DNA from: Megalobrama amblycephala | Taxonomy: Eukaryota > Chordata > Actinopteri > Cypriniformes > Xenocyprididae | DNA length: 64,000 nt | Assembly (NCBI RefSeq): GCF_018812025.1 | Contig: NC_063045.1 | Span: forward strand, 57,240,957-57,304,956 | Reading direction: 5' to 3' | Part shown: positions 52,901-64,000 of the stretch, in pieces | How positions within the stretch are numbered: the first letter of the stretch is position 1 | Layout: each line of letters begins with the position of its first letter | Notes under the pieces: model-generated | Database searches by the model: none | Told to the model about the DNA's origin: nothing | The model's input: the letters and a program-made list of their open reading frames with translations, nothing else | Position numbers and translations under genes: made by a program

Positions 52901-55900
52901 TATAAAGTGAAGTCACATTTATTTATATAGCGCTTTATACAATACAGATTGTTTCAAAGCAGCTTTACAGTGATTAAACAGGAAAATAATGACTAATGAT
53001 GCAAACAGAGTTTAACTGTTTAGTAGTGCCATTCTTCAGCTGAAATCAGTTTAGTTTTGATACAGTTTGCTTCAATAGAAAACGCTTATTTTAAAATGCA
53101 ATTATATTTCACAGTATGACTGTTTTTACTGTATCAAATAAATGTAGCCTTGGTGAGCATAAGAGACCCCTTTCAAAAACATTAAAACATCTTACCGACC
53201 CCAAACTTGAATGCTAGTGTGCACTGCAGTATTTGTAAGTCAGAAGTAAGTAAATTAGTGACATTGATCATGTGACTCTTTGTACAGATGGTCAGATGTT
53301 CTTGCTTCCACATATATAATTTCTAATGAAAAGCATGTAATTGTATTACATTTAAAGGGGACCTATAATGTCCCTTTTATAAGATGTAATATAAGTCTCT
53401 AGTGTCCCCAGAATGTGTCTGTGAAGTTTCAGCTCAAAATACCCCACAGATCATTTATTATAGCTTGTCAAATTTGCCCCTATTTGGGTGTCAGCAAAAC
53501 ACGCAGTTTTTGTGTGTGTCCCTTTAAATGCAAATGAGCTGCTGCTCCCGCCCCCTTTCCAGAAGAGGGCGGAGCTTTAACAGCTCATGCATTGGTTGCT
53601 CAACAACAACAAAGCTGGAGAATCTCACGCAGCCAAAATGACGACTGTCAGTAACAGTGTTCAGCCTTACATTGTCGGAAACTGATGGAGAGACTCAGGA
53701 AGAAGGTACAACTTTTAGAATGAAACTGGATGTTTCTGAATGGTTAGTGGATAAATGTATGTAGTTGCTGTGGAGTTCATTCAACTCATCCACTAGCATG
53801 TGCCGTCATGTTAATCTTTTGTGCAAATCCAGCGTTGAATTGACCCTCGTTTGTGAAGCAGTCCGGCGTAAAATGACGGCATGGTAACAACACTCTACTA
53901 CAACAACTCTTCCTCTTCTCTAAAGCAGCCCAACATGACCACAACCCTCTTTGTTGTGTGTTCTCAGGGGCAGAGTTTATGTAAATTTTAGGAAGAAACT
54001 TGTTGTAGTCCCTACCAGCTGTTTGTTGTAGTCCTTAAACAGCGATTTCTGTAAATCTCTCTTTGCATTGAACTTTGAGCGTCGTAACTTTGCAGATGTT
54101 GTTTATGCTCAAACAGCAACATTACACGCTAACTAAAGTTCAAAAAGTCAAATCATAATCAACCACCCCTTTAAAATAAAAATGCAAAATAGAAGAATTT
54201 GGACCCCATGTGTTGTACTTCCATTAAGCGTTCATTATGAAGCTTTCGACTGGCAGATCCTTCTGAAACAGGCCCTGTTTTTCTTTCAGTTCAATGATCA
54301 GATGAAATTAGAGGTCTTCAGAGCTGCTGCTGGCGAGAAGGATATAAGATGGTTGATTTCATGAACAAATAAGATTTCACAACGAGTTTTCTATCATCCC
54401 TTGGCTTGCTGACGAGAATGACGGGCCCACGGTTTCAGGTATGCCACAAAACTGATTTTGGTTGGAAATGGATGTAAAAATATTACAATATTGTACAGTT
54501 TTTCTCAATCGCTCTGGCTCAATTCTTGAATGAGACTTTGATCTCTGAACAATTAGTTTTTTGTTCACATTGGATTTCTTATTGATTTAAGCAATTTGCA
54601 TGTGTTTTGGCTTGTGTGCAAAAGAATAAGTACAATTGTCTACAGTTTCCACAACAACTAAATGCACATGGCTTGTTGATCAAAACTGATTCTGAGAACT
54701 TTCTTGCATCGTGAGAGGCTCCACATGCAAAATGATCCATTCAGTGATCAAAATCTGTCAGACATGCATGTATATTCCATAAATACCTGTGACATGGAAT
54801 ATTTGTAATGTCTGCTGAATTGGCAAATGGCCTGCTATTGTAATGAAATAGAATAACAGTCTTACCAATCAACCAATCAAGTTTGGAAGCATACAGTAGG
54901 CTATATGGAGTTTTCCCAGCACAATCACTGCCATTTTTGAACATGGAGGAACGTCTACATCTCTAAACAGCAACAGCAGTTTATTTTTGTAGAAATGTGT
55001 TACATGTAAACTGAAAATTCTTGTTTGTGGAAGTGCAAGATATGTAAGAATGTGTGGTGTCAAGGGGAAGACATAATTGAATATGTCAAAATGAACAAAC
55101 AACTGTATATTTTCAGTTTACATGTAACACATTTCTACAAATATGTGACCCTGGACCACAAAACCAGTCATAAGGGTAAACTTTTTGAAATTGAGATTTA
55201 TACATTGTCTGAAGCTGGATAAATAAGCTTTCCATTGATGTATGGTTTGTTAGGATAGGACAACATTTGGCCGAAATACAACATTTTGAAGATCTGTAAT
55301 CTGAGGGTGCGAAAAAAATCTAAATATTGAGAAAATCGCCTTTAAAGTTGTCCAAATGAAGTCCTTAGCAATACATATCCACTCACAAAAATACATTTTT
55401 GATATATTTACAGTAGGAAATTTACAAAATATCTTCATGGAACATGATCTTTACTTAATATCCTAATGATTTTTGGCATAAAAGAAAAATCGATAATTTT
55501 GACCCACACAATGTATTGTTGGCTATTGCTACAAAACTGACGTTCTTGTATAGTGTAGAAAACAGACAGTGTCAACTAAAATGTTGAAAGCACATGAAAT
55601 TTGCATTTAAAAAATATTTCCATGTTGAAAAAAGCCAGTACGGCTCACACAATGACAAAAAGTATTTTTATTTTGGTGGCACTGGCCAATTTACTGACAA
55701 AAACTAGGTTTTGAAGCATGAATTAAATGTTTTGGGTGAGCAACTACATTTTGCAGACATGCAATAGAGTTCTGATGTTTCGGCAAACAGTTGTGACAAT
55801 TGCACTTACAGTTTAGAGAATGTTTCGAGAAATGTGCCAAAGCGATTGAGAAAAACTGTAAACAGAGCTAAGAGAGTGCGAAACTCTTACTGGTAGCTGA

Positions 55901-58124
55901 GAGTATTGAGGAATTAGCCAAAATATATAATAAACAAATATGCAATGTTTGTACAAGGCTCATGAATTTGCCAAGCCGGCAGTCTGCCTTGACTGATCCG
56001 TCTTCTCGGTTTGACCTGTAGACAGTGAAGATGTGAGCATGCATGTGTGTTCACAGAATAAAAATCCCCCTGAAGTGTGTTCACAGACGCCATTGAAATG
56101 GTCCAATACTCATTATCCCGCACTCATCATGCCATGAATCTGACTCTGGCTTAAATTCACCTCTAAATCCCTGATTATTATGTCTCAAGTGAGAGGATTT
56201 TATGGAGACTTCCTTCTCTGAAGGATCGTTGAACTCGCCCACATCTGTTTGAATGATAAGTCTTATCCTCTGCTTATCCACAAGGACATCTCAGGCTTAC
56301 AAGTTTTTAATTTATTATGATCCATCAGAGCAAAAGTTTGTCTACAGCACAGCAAGAACACAAGCCTTCCGTCTTCATTACTGCTTGAATATTCATTTTA
56401 ATTATATATATATATATATATATGTAGAATCATTTCAGCAGATTTGAAGATTACTGTTCCTCATACTTGAACAAAAATGACTAACTTTGCTAAAAACGAC
56501 TCACAGCGTGCCACGGCATTGTGGCGGTGATATATTTACCCAGGCAAATCAGGCAAACATATTCTTTAGATAATTTAAAATGTAGTTATTTATATGTAAA
56601 TATCTCTAGTGTTAGGATATGAATCATCTGTCGTGTTTACATCAGTGGGAACATATGCTCTGATATCTTTTTGCTGTTCATTAGAGAGTAATATTCATTC
56701 AGAAGTGAGTCATTAAACTCCCAAGAATCATATAAAATGTTCATTAGCATATGGATTTTTTTCTGTTATAATGAGATGAATCATTACGTTGATAATTATA
56801 TTTACATTTTACACCCATTTAGCAGATGTTTTTATTCAAAGGGATTTACACATGAGGAACGCCATGTTTATAAATGAAGGATATCGATTCTTTTTGTTTT
56901 CCCTTCTGTTGTCTGAAATTGAAAGACATCAATCCTCATGAGTCAGAGCTGATGTTTTGATTTTTTTTCTCCACAACCTCACATCAGTTTACTGCAAAAA
57001 AAGATAAATAACATGACCAGCAATATCATAATTGTGTGTCTGAAATTATGATCTGAAATGCCCAACACAACCTAGTTTAAGACAACCTTATATTGCAGTA
57101 AGATGAGTTTGTGGTGCCATCTTGTGGATAATTTACACTCTTAGCTGAGGTGGTCGTTTTGAACAAGTATTTACCTTGTTTCATCCATCCATCCTTCTGT
57201 CATTCTGTTGTTCTGTCTGTCTATCTGTCATTCTATCTATCTTTCTTTTGCATGTTTATTTCTTTATTTGCTTGTTTATTTATTAAGGAAAGTACACTCT
57301 TGCACAATCACACTTTTCTAGCAAAACATTTTACAAAAATGCAGTGTTTGCGAAATGTTAGTGCCACTTGGTTTAATGTTTTGAAATTAATGCATTGACA
57401 TTCACATATTTTTAAGTGTTTTAAGTGTCCAGATATGTTGTGGAATCACTGTATATTAGATAAAGCGAGGACTACTAAATCCCTTTCTATACCATGATAA
57501 TGCCATGGCACTTGAATATATTATATAGGCCTTCAGTATGCTGCGCATGTATAATATTGTTTTTGTAATATGCACTTAACAAGTAAGCTTGGATAAAGTA
57601 CTGCACAGTTGTGAATTTAGATTTATGTTGGACTGTCAGACAATAGCGTGGTTAATTACAAAACAGCCAGCAGGATGTTCAGTGTGAGCGTGCTGTGTGT
57701 GCATGTCATTTCATGAACTTCATGTCACGTTTCCCTGCGTTCATTGCTGTGCTTATGACCTGAAGCGTTTGACTGTTCAGCCAATCATAAGACAGACGGA
57801 CAGTGATGGATAATCATTGTGATCGGCTGTCTCTATGTGTCTGATACTGTACAGAGAAACAAGCCTGATCTCATCTGATACAGACAGATGCTCATCACAC
57901 TAGTCATCTCAACGCCACTTTTGTAACAAGGTAAGAGTTGGTTCTTTTTCATTTTAAAGCTAATGCAAAGGTATTTGAAAACTAAGAGATTTCTTTACCA
58001 ACTTGGTTAATATTAAACAATTACTTTTTGATGACAAGGACTAAAAAGATCCAAGATCTAGTTAAAAAATAACTAAATAGCAATTGGGTGAAAGTTTTCA
58101 TTAGTGTTAGAATTTGTAGAGACA

Positions 58125-58178
<54 letters not shown>

Positions 58179-61100
58179 GCATAACATTATGACCTCTGAG
58201 AGGTGAAGTGAATAACACTGATGATCTCTTCATCACGGCACCTGTTAGTGGGAACATTTTGTCCTCAAAGTTGATGTGTTAGAAGCAGGAAAAATGGGCA
58301 AGTGTAAGGATTTGAGCGAGTTTGACAAGGGCCACATTGTGATGGCTAGACGACTGGGTCAGAGCATCTCCAAAACTGCAGCTTTTGTGGGGTGTTCCCG
58401 GTCTGCAGTGGTCAGTTTCTATCAAAAGTGCTCCAAGGAAGGAACAGTGGTGAACCGGTGACAGGGTCATGGGCGGCCAAGGCTCATTGATGCACGTGGG
58501 GATGCGAAGGCTGGCCCGTGTGGTCCGATCCAACAGACGAGCTGCTGTAGCTCAAATTGCTCAAGAAGTTAATGCTGGTTCTGATAGAAAGGCGTCAGAA
58601 TACACAGTGCATCACAGTTTGTTGCGTATGGAGCTGCATAGCTGCAGACCAGTCAGGGTGCCCATGCTGACCCCTGTCCACCGCCAAAAGCGCCAACAGT
58701 GGACACGTGAGCATCAGAGCTGGACCACGGAGCAATGGAAGAAGGTGGCTTGGTCTGATCAATCACGTTTTCTTTTACATCACGTGGATGGCTGAGCGCG
58801 TGTGCGTCGCTTACCTGGGGAACACATGGCATTGTTGCAGACCATGTACACTATTTCATGGAAACGGTATTCCCTGGTGGCTGTGGCCTCTTTCAGCAGG
58901 ATAATGCTCCTGCTGCAAAACAAAAATGGTTCAGGAATGGTTTGAGGAGCACAACAATGAGTTTGAGGTGTTGACTTGGCCTCCAAATTCCCCAGATCTC
59001 AATCCGATCAAGCAGCTGTGGGATGTGCTGAACAAACAAGTGCGATCCATGGAGGCTCCACCTCGCATCTTACAGGATTTAAAGGATCTGCTGCTAACAT
59101 CTTGGTGCCAGAAACCACAGCACACCTTCAGGGGTCTAGTGCCTCGACGGGTCAGGGCTGTTTTGGAAGCAAAAGGGGGACACAAAAATATTAGGAAGGT
59201 GGTCATAATGTTATGCCTGATCGGTGTATATATACACACATACACTGTACAAGGTAAATATTTGTTTATATATGGTGTGTGTAATTTCTGAGCCTCTAGC
59301 GCCACCCAGTGGAATTACAAAAAATTAGTAATGTTTTTCAAACAGGTTTCCAGAACATCTCTGCCATTCATCAACCTACAAATAGTTTATTTATAGTCTT
59401 GGATTTATTATTGTCTCTGTGTATTAAAGTGGGATAGAGAAAGTATTTTAACCTAAAAAAAATTGACAGCTCAGCTGTAATATTAATTAGGTCTTTTGAT
59501 ACTGAATCTAAAAAAAGTTCAGAACACTTTGTGTAAGAGTCATTTCAAGTGTAAATGTGTACATCTGTAGACATTTTCCCACATGTTTCCCCATCATATG
59601 ATGTGAGTCACATCGCGTTCTCCTGCGGATCAATGACGCTGTCAGTCCTGATTATCTGTTTGAGTTGTTTTCTGTCGGGTGTGAAGGACACTGATCATCG
59701 CATAGTGTTAATTACTGTATTAAATGCCGTCTTGCATTACAGCACTTCAGCTGGCAAACAGAATGATTGTGTAATTAACATGGCATTATATTACTGACAG
59801 CATTGTATTCGCTTCACACAACAGTGGTGTTTAATAATAGTTTGTGTTTCCTTATTCATGAAACAAGCAAAAAAAAAAAAAAGTCTGTGTACATTTTTCA
59901 TAAATCCATTTGTATGTAAAATGAAATGTTCAATTCAGTCGTAAAATTTATGTTTGAATATTTATGTACATTTTGCACATTCTGATCTTGTGTATGAAAA
60001 AGGATTTCCAGGCTATCCAAGAACCAGAGAATGAACACATCTTAATAGGAATCATTGAAATAAGTGTTTTTTGGATTATTTTTAGACAAATATTTTTTTG
60101 TTCTAGGTTTTTGAGTTTTGTTAAAGCGGAAGTGTGTAACTCGAGAACCGATTCAGAGCGAATCATTCAGACTCAATCGAGTGATTCATTGAAAAGATTC
60201 AACTCAAAAGAATGATTTGTTAATGAATCGGATATCGCTGCAGAATTTACATGATTCACTTTTAATTACTTATTCCTTCAGTATAATTTTATTTATTTAT
60301 TTTTGACTGTAGTTGAGGCCAGCTGGATTTGAAACTGCAAGGTGTGTGTTGCAAGCACATACACTGTGCCATGGCTCTCTTTATGGGATTTTTGTAATGC
60401 AGAAAATGTGGGACACAGCTACTGCTTCCGAATGTATGATTCGATCAATTATGTGACAGTGAGTGACGTAAGAGAGCCGCGTTTGTGTGTGTGCGCGCTG
60501 ACTGACAGTGGAAATCCTCCCATAATTATGCAGATGCATTGGGTTTTCCTTTCCCTCCAGCGACAGGGACATTGATCGAATGAAGCCGCAGGTCCACGTG
60601 CCACATCACGCAGGGTTCTTTCAGGTCCTCTTGCGGTCACTGAGACACTGAGACGTATCCAGTGACCATGCTGGAGGCATTGAAACGACTGGCTGCTATA
60701 ACTAGCTAAAACAAATACCCTAACTGATGAACGCAAATTAAATGTGTTTAAACACACTGAGGTGAAATAATCCACAAAGTGCTTTTCTAACTTTAATTAG
60801 GTTGAAGGAAGCACATGCATAGCTTCCAAAATGTTAACTAATAGATATCACCATACTTCCCCAGATAATCAAGATAATTCTTTAGGATTGCAAGTTTTCT
60901 GAAACTTTTAGATGTGTTTAAATATTCAAATGTCTTACCTTAATAGTATTATTCTACTCTTTTTTTTTTCCTATCAGGATGGACCATGACTTGCATGGCA
61001 GCAGGAAAAGTGGTCACCGCAGCAGACACAATGAGGATGAGGATGGTGAGAGGATGCTCTTTTTTTATGTTATTTCTTGGCAGATGTACCACTTTTTTGA

Positions 61101-61730
61101 TAGAGAAACAAATTAAATTATTATTATTTACAGTTTTTTCCAATTATCAAATTGTTTTTACAGTTTTTACTGTTTTATTTATATTAATTTTTTCAATATT
61201 TGTCACAGAAAAACATAACTTATAGGCAAATAAGATAAACGTAAACTTATAGAAACATATTATAATAAAAAATGTGTGTATATACATATATACACAGTAT
61301 ATATGAATACATTTACTTAATCTAAATAAAACTATATAATAAATCAATGCAGCAATTTTACAAAATATTTATTAGGCTACAAAAATTAAAGGGTGAAGAA
61401 TCAAATAAATCATTTTAGCACTTTTGAACTTATTTACTGAAATTGAATCTTACTGGGGTGTGAATTGTACCGTAAACACTGCTTATCTATAAAATAGTAA
61501 CTCACAGGTCTTTCATTCTCTGGTTTTAGAGTCTGTCTACATTGGCGTTCCAGTGCCACGGGGCTACAGGAGAAAGCGCAGACATCACAGGCACACGTCA
61601 CGGCATTCCCATGATCGTGAAGGCCGGGAGAAACACCACAACCGTCATGAACATCAGGATCGAGAGGAACCATGTGATGCAGATGAAGGGGAGCAGGATT
61701 CAAATGAGCTCTCTGACATCAACTCCGCCA
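49882..61730 (+). CDS. slc4a5: Electrogenic Na+/bicarbonate cotransporter NBCe2, 5' end of the gene
   Basis: SLC4 proteins move bicarbonate with sodium across the plasma membrane. Two exons are firm: 60978-61045 (one base plus ATG GAC CAT) and 61530-61730, joined as a split Glu. They read [20 protein letters not shown], then [17 protein letters not shown] and a His/Arg-rich stretch ending in acidic [14 protein letters not shown]. The YIGVPVP block is the conserved SLC4 N-terminal motif. It is closest in memory to SLC4A5 (HIGLPVP) and SLC4A4 (YIGVHVP). A probable upstream exon, 49882-49938, joins in frame. The neighbour tacr1 supports SLC4A5, which lies near TACR1 in human 2p12-p13. The transport domain lies beyond the window. 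Confidence 0.75.
50541..51498 (-). mobile_element. TTAA element, AGGTGCCC family, copy 4 (full length)
   Basis: TTAA at 50537-50540 and 51499-51502 flanks ends AGGTGCCATCGAACG and CTAGGGCACCT. It is the reverse orientation of copy 1 and the most complete relative of it. Confidence 0.85.
52850..53222 (-). repeat. Dispersed repeat, TTTGGGGTC-ended family, copy 4, interrupted
   Basis: The ends ACTACCATTCAAAGG and GACCCCAAACTTGAATG match the family. A different common repeat (TTTATTTATATAGCGCTTTA, CAAAGCAGCTTTACAGTG) lies inside at about 52908-52985. Confidence 0.7.
53356..54170. mobile_element. TTAA element, AGGGGACC family
   Basis: TTAA at 53352-53355 and 54171-54174. The ends are AGGGGACCTATAATG and ACCACCCCT. 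The left part (GTAATATAAGTCT, GTGTCTGTGAAGTTTCAGCT) is shared with the AGGTGCCC family; the middle is different. Confidence 0.8.
54494..55860. mobile_element. Element with TACAGTTTTTCTCAATCGC ends, containing nested repeats
   Basis: TACAGTTTTTCTCAATCGC and its complement end the 1367-bp element. A foldback (GTGTTACATGTAAACTGAAA and complement) lies at about 54990-55141. A truncated copy of the abundant GTGACCCTGGACCACAAAAC repeat occupies about 55145-55552. Confidence 0.75.
55861..57900. other. slc4a5 intron, no exon recognised
   Basis: AT-rich DNA with a short (TA)n at 56406-56424. Confidence 0.3.
57781..57930 (+). promoter_or_regulatory. Possible internal slc4a5 promoter and noncoding exon
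   Basis: CCAAT at 57781-57785 stands about 150 bp upstream of a good donor (ACAAG|GTAAGAG at 57931). An untranslated exon ending at 57930 could splice to the G at 60978 and start translation at ATG 60979. This is inference only. Confidence 0.25.
58130..58175. repeat. (TA)n array at the edge of a Tc1 element
   Basis: About 23 TA units end directly at the Tc1 terminus. They replace the outer bases (ACACCGAT) seen at the other end. Confidence 0.9.
58176..59219 (+). mobile_element. Tc1/mariner element, defective
   Basis: A perfect 19-bp inverted repeat CAGGCATAACATTATGACC bounds the element (58176-58194, 59201-59219). The right side continues ATCGGTGTATA. It contains a single transposase pseudogene and sits in a slc4a5 intron. 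Confidence 0.9.
58294..59196 (+). pseudogene. Tc1-like transposase pseudogene
   Basis: ATG at 58294 opens [20 protein letters not shown], a paired-type helix-turn-helix. The frame is stopped by TGA at 58459-58461, again after LLHHVDG (about 58792), and then broken. Downstream the catalytic domain is readable in pieces: WSDQSRF (first Asp region), LFQQDN-like remnant in another frame, and [19 protein letters not shown] (third acidic region). Compared with intact relatives, about 150 bp is deleted near 58829, between the first and second catalytic Asp. It cannot make an active enzyme. Confidence 0.88.
59220..60977. other. slc4a5 intron upstream of exon 60979
   Basis: No exon is recognised. A GC-richer patch at 60455-60660 holds TGACGTAA (60464-60471) and CACGTG (60595-60600), possible regulatory sites. 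Confidence 0.3.
60979..61045 (+). CDS. slc4a5: slc4a5 coding exon
   Basis: The exon follows TTTCCTATCAG and encodes [20 protein letters not shown] plus ED and one base of the next codon, before GTGAGA. It may also be used as a start exon. Confidence 0.75.
61530..61730 (+). CDS. slc4a5: slc4a5 exon with conserved YIGVPVP motif
   Basis: This 201-bp exon runs from GGTTTTAG to GTAAGC. It encodes [18 protein letters not shown], a long His/Arg/Asp-rich stretch, and [10 protein letters not shown] with a split final codon. Confidence 0.85.
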
Positions 61731-61878
61731 GTAAGCTTCTCTTAACCACTTATTATGCTGACATAACAAAAAAGTTCTATAGTAACTATAGTTTCTACCA
61801 AAATACAATAATTAAATACAGTTATTTTAGTGTCAGTGAGATACTATTATAGTTTTTGGTTATTTTGTCCACTTCTAC

Positions 61879-63418
61879 TAACTATAAGTCAACTAACACT
61901 CATTAATTTACAACTACAGGTCAACTAAAACTCATTAATTTGCAACTACAGGTCAACTAAAACTCATTAATTTGAAACTACAGGTCAACTAAAACTCATT
62001 AATTTGCAACTACAGGTCAACTAAAACTCATTAATTTGCAACTACAGGTCAACTAAAACTCATTAATTTGCAACTACAGGTCAACCAACTCATTAATTTG
62101 CAACTACAGGTCAACTAACTCATTAATTTTTAACTACAGGACAACTAACTCATTCATTTGCAACTACATGTCAATTAAATCTCATTAATTTTTAACTACA
62201 GGTCAACTAACTCATTAATTTGAAACTACATGTCAACTAACTCATTAATTTGAAACTACATGTCAACTAACTCATTAATTTGCAACTACTGGTCAACTAA
62301 CTCTCATTAATTTGGAACTACAGGTCAACTAATTATTTTGCAACGACAGGTCAACTAACTCTCATTAATTTGCAACTACAGGTCAACTAACTCATTAATT
62401 TTTAACTACAGGACAACTAACTCATTAATTTGCAACTACATGTCAATTAAATCTCATTAATTTGCAACTACAGGTCAACTAACTCTAATTAATTTGCAAT
62501 TACATGTCAACTAACTCATTAATTTGAAACTACATGTCAACTAACTCTAATTAATTTGCAATTACATGTCAACTAACTCATTAATTTGAAACTACAGGTC
62601 AACTAACTAATTATTTTGCAACAACATGTCAACTAACTCTCATTAATTTGCAACTACAGGTCAACCAACTCTCATTAATATGCCACTACATGTCAACTAA
62701 CTCTCATTAATTTGCAACTACAGGTCAACTAACTCATTAATTTTTAACTACAGGACAACTAACTCATTAATTTGCAACTACATGTCAATTAAATCTCATT
62801 AATTTGCAACTACAGGTCAACTAACTCATTAATTTGAAACTACAGGTCAACTAACTAATTATTTTGCAACAACATGTCAACTAACTCTCATTAATTTGCA
62901 ACTACAGGTCAACTAACTCATTAATTTTTAACTACAGGACAACTAACTCATTAATTTGCAACTACATGTCAACTAACTCATTCATTTGCAACCACATGTC
63001 AATTAAATCTCATTAATTTGCAACTACAGGTCAACTAACTCATTAATTTAAAACTACAGGTCAACTAACTAATTATTTTGCAACAACATGTCAACTAACT
63101 CTCATTAATTTGCAACTACAGGTCAACCAACTCTCATTAATATGCCACTACATGTCAACTAACTCTCATTAATTTGCAACTACAGGTCAACTAACTCATT
63201 AATTTTTAACTACAGGACAACTAACTCATTGATTTGCAACTACATGTCAACTAACTCATTCATTTGCAACCACATGTCAATTAAATCTCATTAATTTGCA
63301 ACTACAGGTCAACTAACTCATTAATTTGAAACTACATTTCAACTAACTCTAATTATTTTGCAATTACATGCCAACTAACTCATTAATTTGCAACTACTGG
63401 TCAACTAACTCTCATTAC
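61879..63418. repeat. 1.5-kb minisatellite, about 30-bp unit, in a slc4a5 intron
   Basis: About fifty tandem copies of a unit near AACTACAGGTCAACTAACTC plus ATTAATTTGC. The first units carry an extra AA. Variants (TTTTTAACTACAGGACAACT, ATGTCAATTAAATC, TTATTTTGCAACAACATG) recur in blocks, showing higher-order amplification. The array starts about 150 bp after the exon donor and ends near a short (CA)n. Confidence 0.92.
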
Positions 63419-64000
63419 CTTAACACACACACACAAACCCCCCATGAAAAAAAAAAAATAATTAAATAATAGAGTATTTTTCTCATGGAGTAAAACACAA
63501 GCATAATTGTTTTGGGCTTTGACTAAACTTGATAAAATATAAAATAAAGTTTTTTTAAATTTTATTTCAAATAATCTTTATTTTGTAACAAATGGTTTTA
63601 GTTTAGTTAACTTTAATAACCCTGATACAGTTGCAGGTTTGATTTAAATAACCTGCGTCATTGAGGATTATTGAGGGGAAACAGGTTTTGAGAGTTGTTT
63701 GAGGTTTTAGACTTAAATTCTGAAGTGGGAGAGTCAGAAAGGGTGGGATCAGCAAAGCTAGAGGAGGAGAAAAACACTTGTTGGGCCTTTCATGCGTGTG
63801 GCACTTTGCCCTGCTTTAGTTTTCAGGAAAGAGCAACATTGCTTAAGAGAAAAGTTCAAGAACAAGAGCACTTGCTCACAGGGAAGGTGCATATAAAATG
63901 AGGGAAAAGGCCTAACAGGTTCAACAAAAAGAGGCTGAAATCAACAGGTGCAAGTGGACATTCAGAACAGTTATTGTGGATCTTTTTCTTTCAATGAAAC
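63419..64000. other. slc4a5 intron to window end
   Basis: No exon is recognised. Confidence 0.3.

Noticed and set aside
58931..59305. 124-codon minus-strand frame
   Set aside because: It is antisense to the Tc1 transposase pseudogene.
61879..63418. CRISPR-like array
   Set aside because: The units are contiguous with no unique spacers, in a vertebrate intron; it is a minisatellite.

Overview
This window is nuclear DNA of a teleost fish, most likely a cyprinid (carp/zebrafish relatives). Genes have short exons with GT/AG introns. The intergenic DNA is packed with small non-autonomous DNA transposons, foldback elements, Tc1 remnants and long AT arrays typical of cyprinid genomes. The species assignment is inference; no search was run.

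Three protein-coding genes are supported. (1) 14-15000, plus strand: the 3' two thirds of scarb1 (scavenger receptor class B type I, HDL receptor), nine constitutive exons and one likely alternative exon; the 5' end lies outside the window. (2) 35005-43456, minus strand: a complete five-exon tacr1 (neurokinin-1/substance P receptor), 412 aa. (3) From about 49882 past the right edge, plus strand: the 5' end of slc4a5 (electrogenic Na+/bicarbonate cotransporter NBCe2), with two firm coding exons (60979-61045, 61530-61730) and a probable earlier one (49883-49938) that joins in frame. tacr1 and slc4a5 are divergent neighbours; their human orthologues are also close together on 2p12-p13, whereas human SCARB1 is on chromosome 12. 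One further minus-strand terminal exon (18290-18399) looks coding but was not recognised.

The rest is mostly mobile DNA. Many elements have exact target-site duplications readable from the sequence: hAT-type elements with 8-bp duplications (3300-4428, 5292-6517, 10710-14264, 30892-31234, 33623-33962); a large group of foldback elements that begin AGG, end CCT and sit in TTAA; a long-armed piggyBac-like element (19418-21427) with a transposase N-terminal relic; two broken Tc1/mariner copies (about 44511-45315 and 58176-59219); and three elements of an unusual design (13277-13728, 33032-33581, 24705-25813) with TACGG ends, exact 6-bp duplications and internal arrays of about 21-22-bp tandem repeats. 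These last three are the best candidates for something poorly described. Several elements are nested, and related copies in the same window preserve the empty sites, so insertion order can be read.

Other notable structures are a 660-bp almost pure pyrimidine intron in scarb1, long (TA)n arrays, and a 1.5-kb, about 30-bp-unit minisatellite with higher-order structure in a slc4a5 intron.
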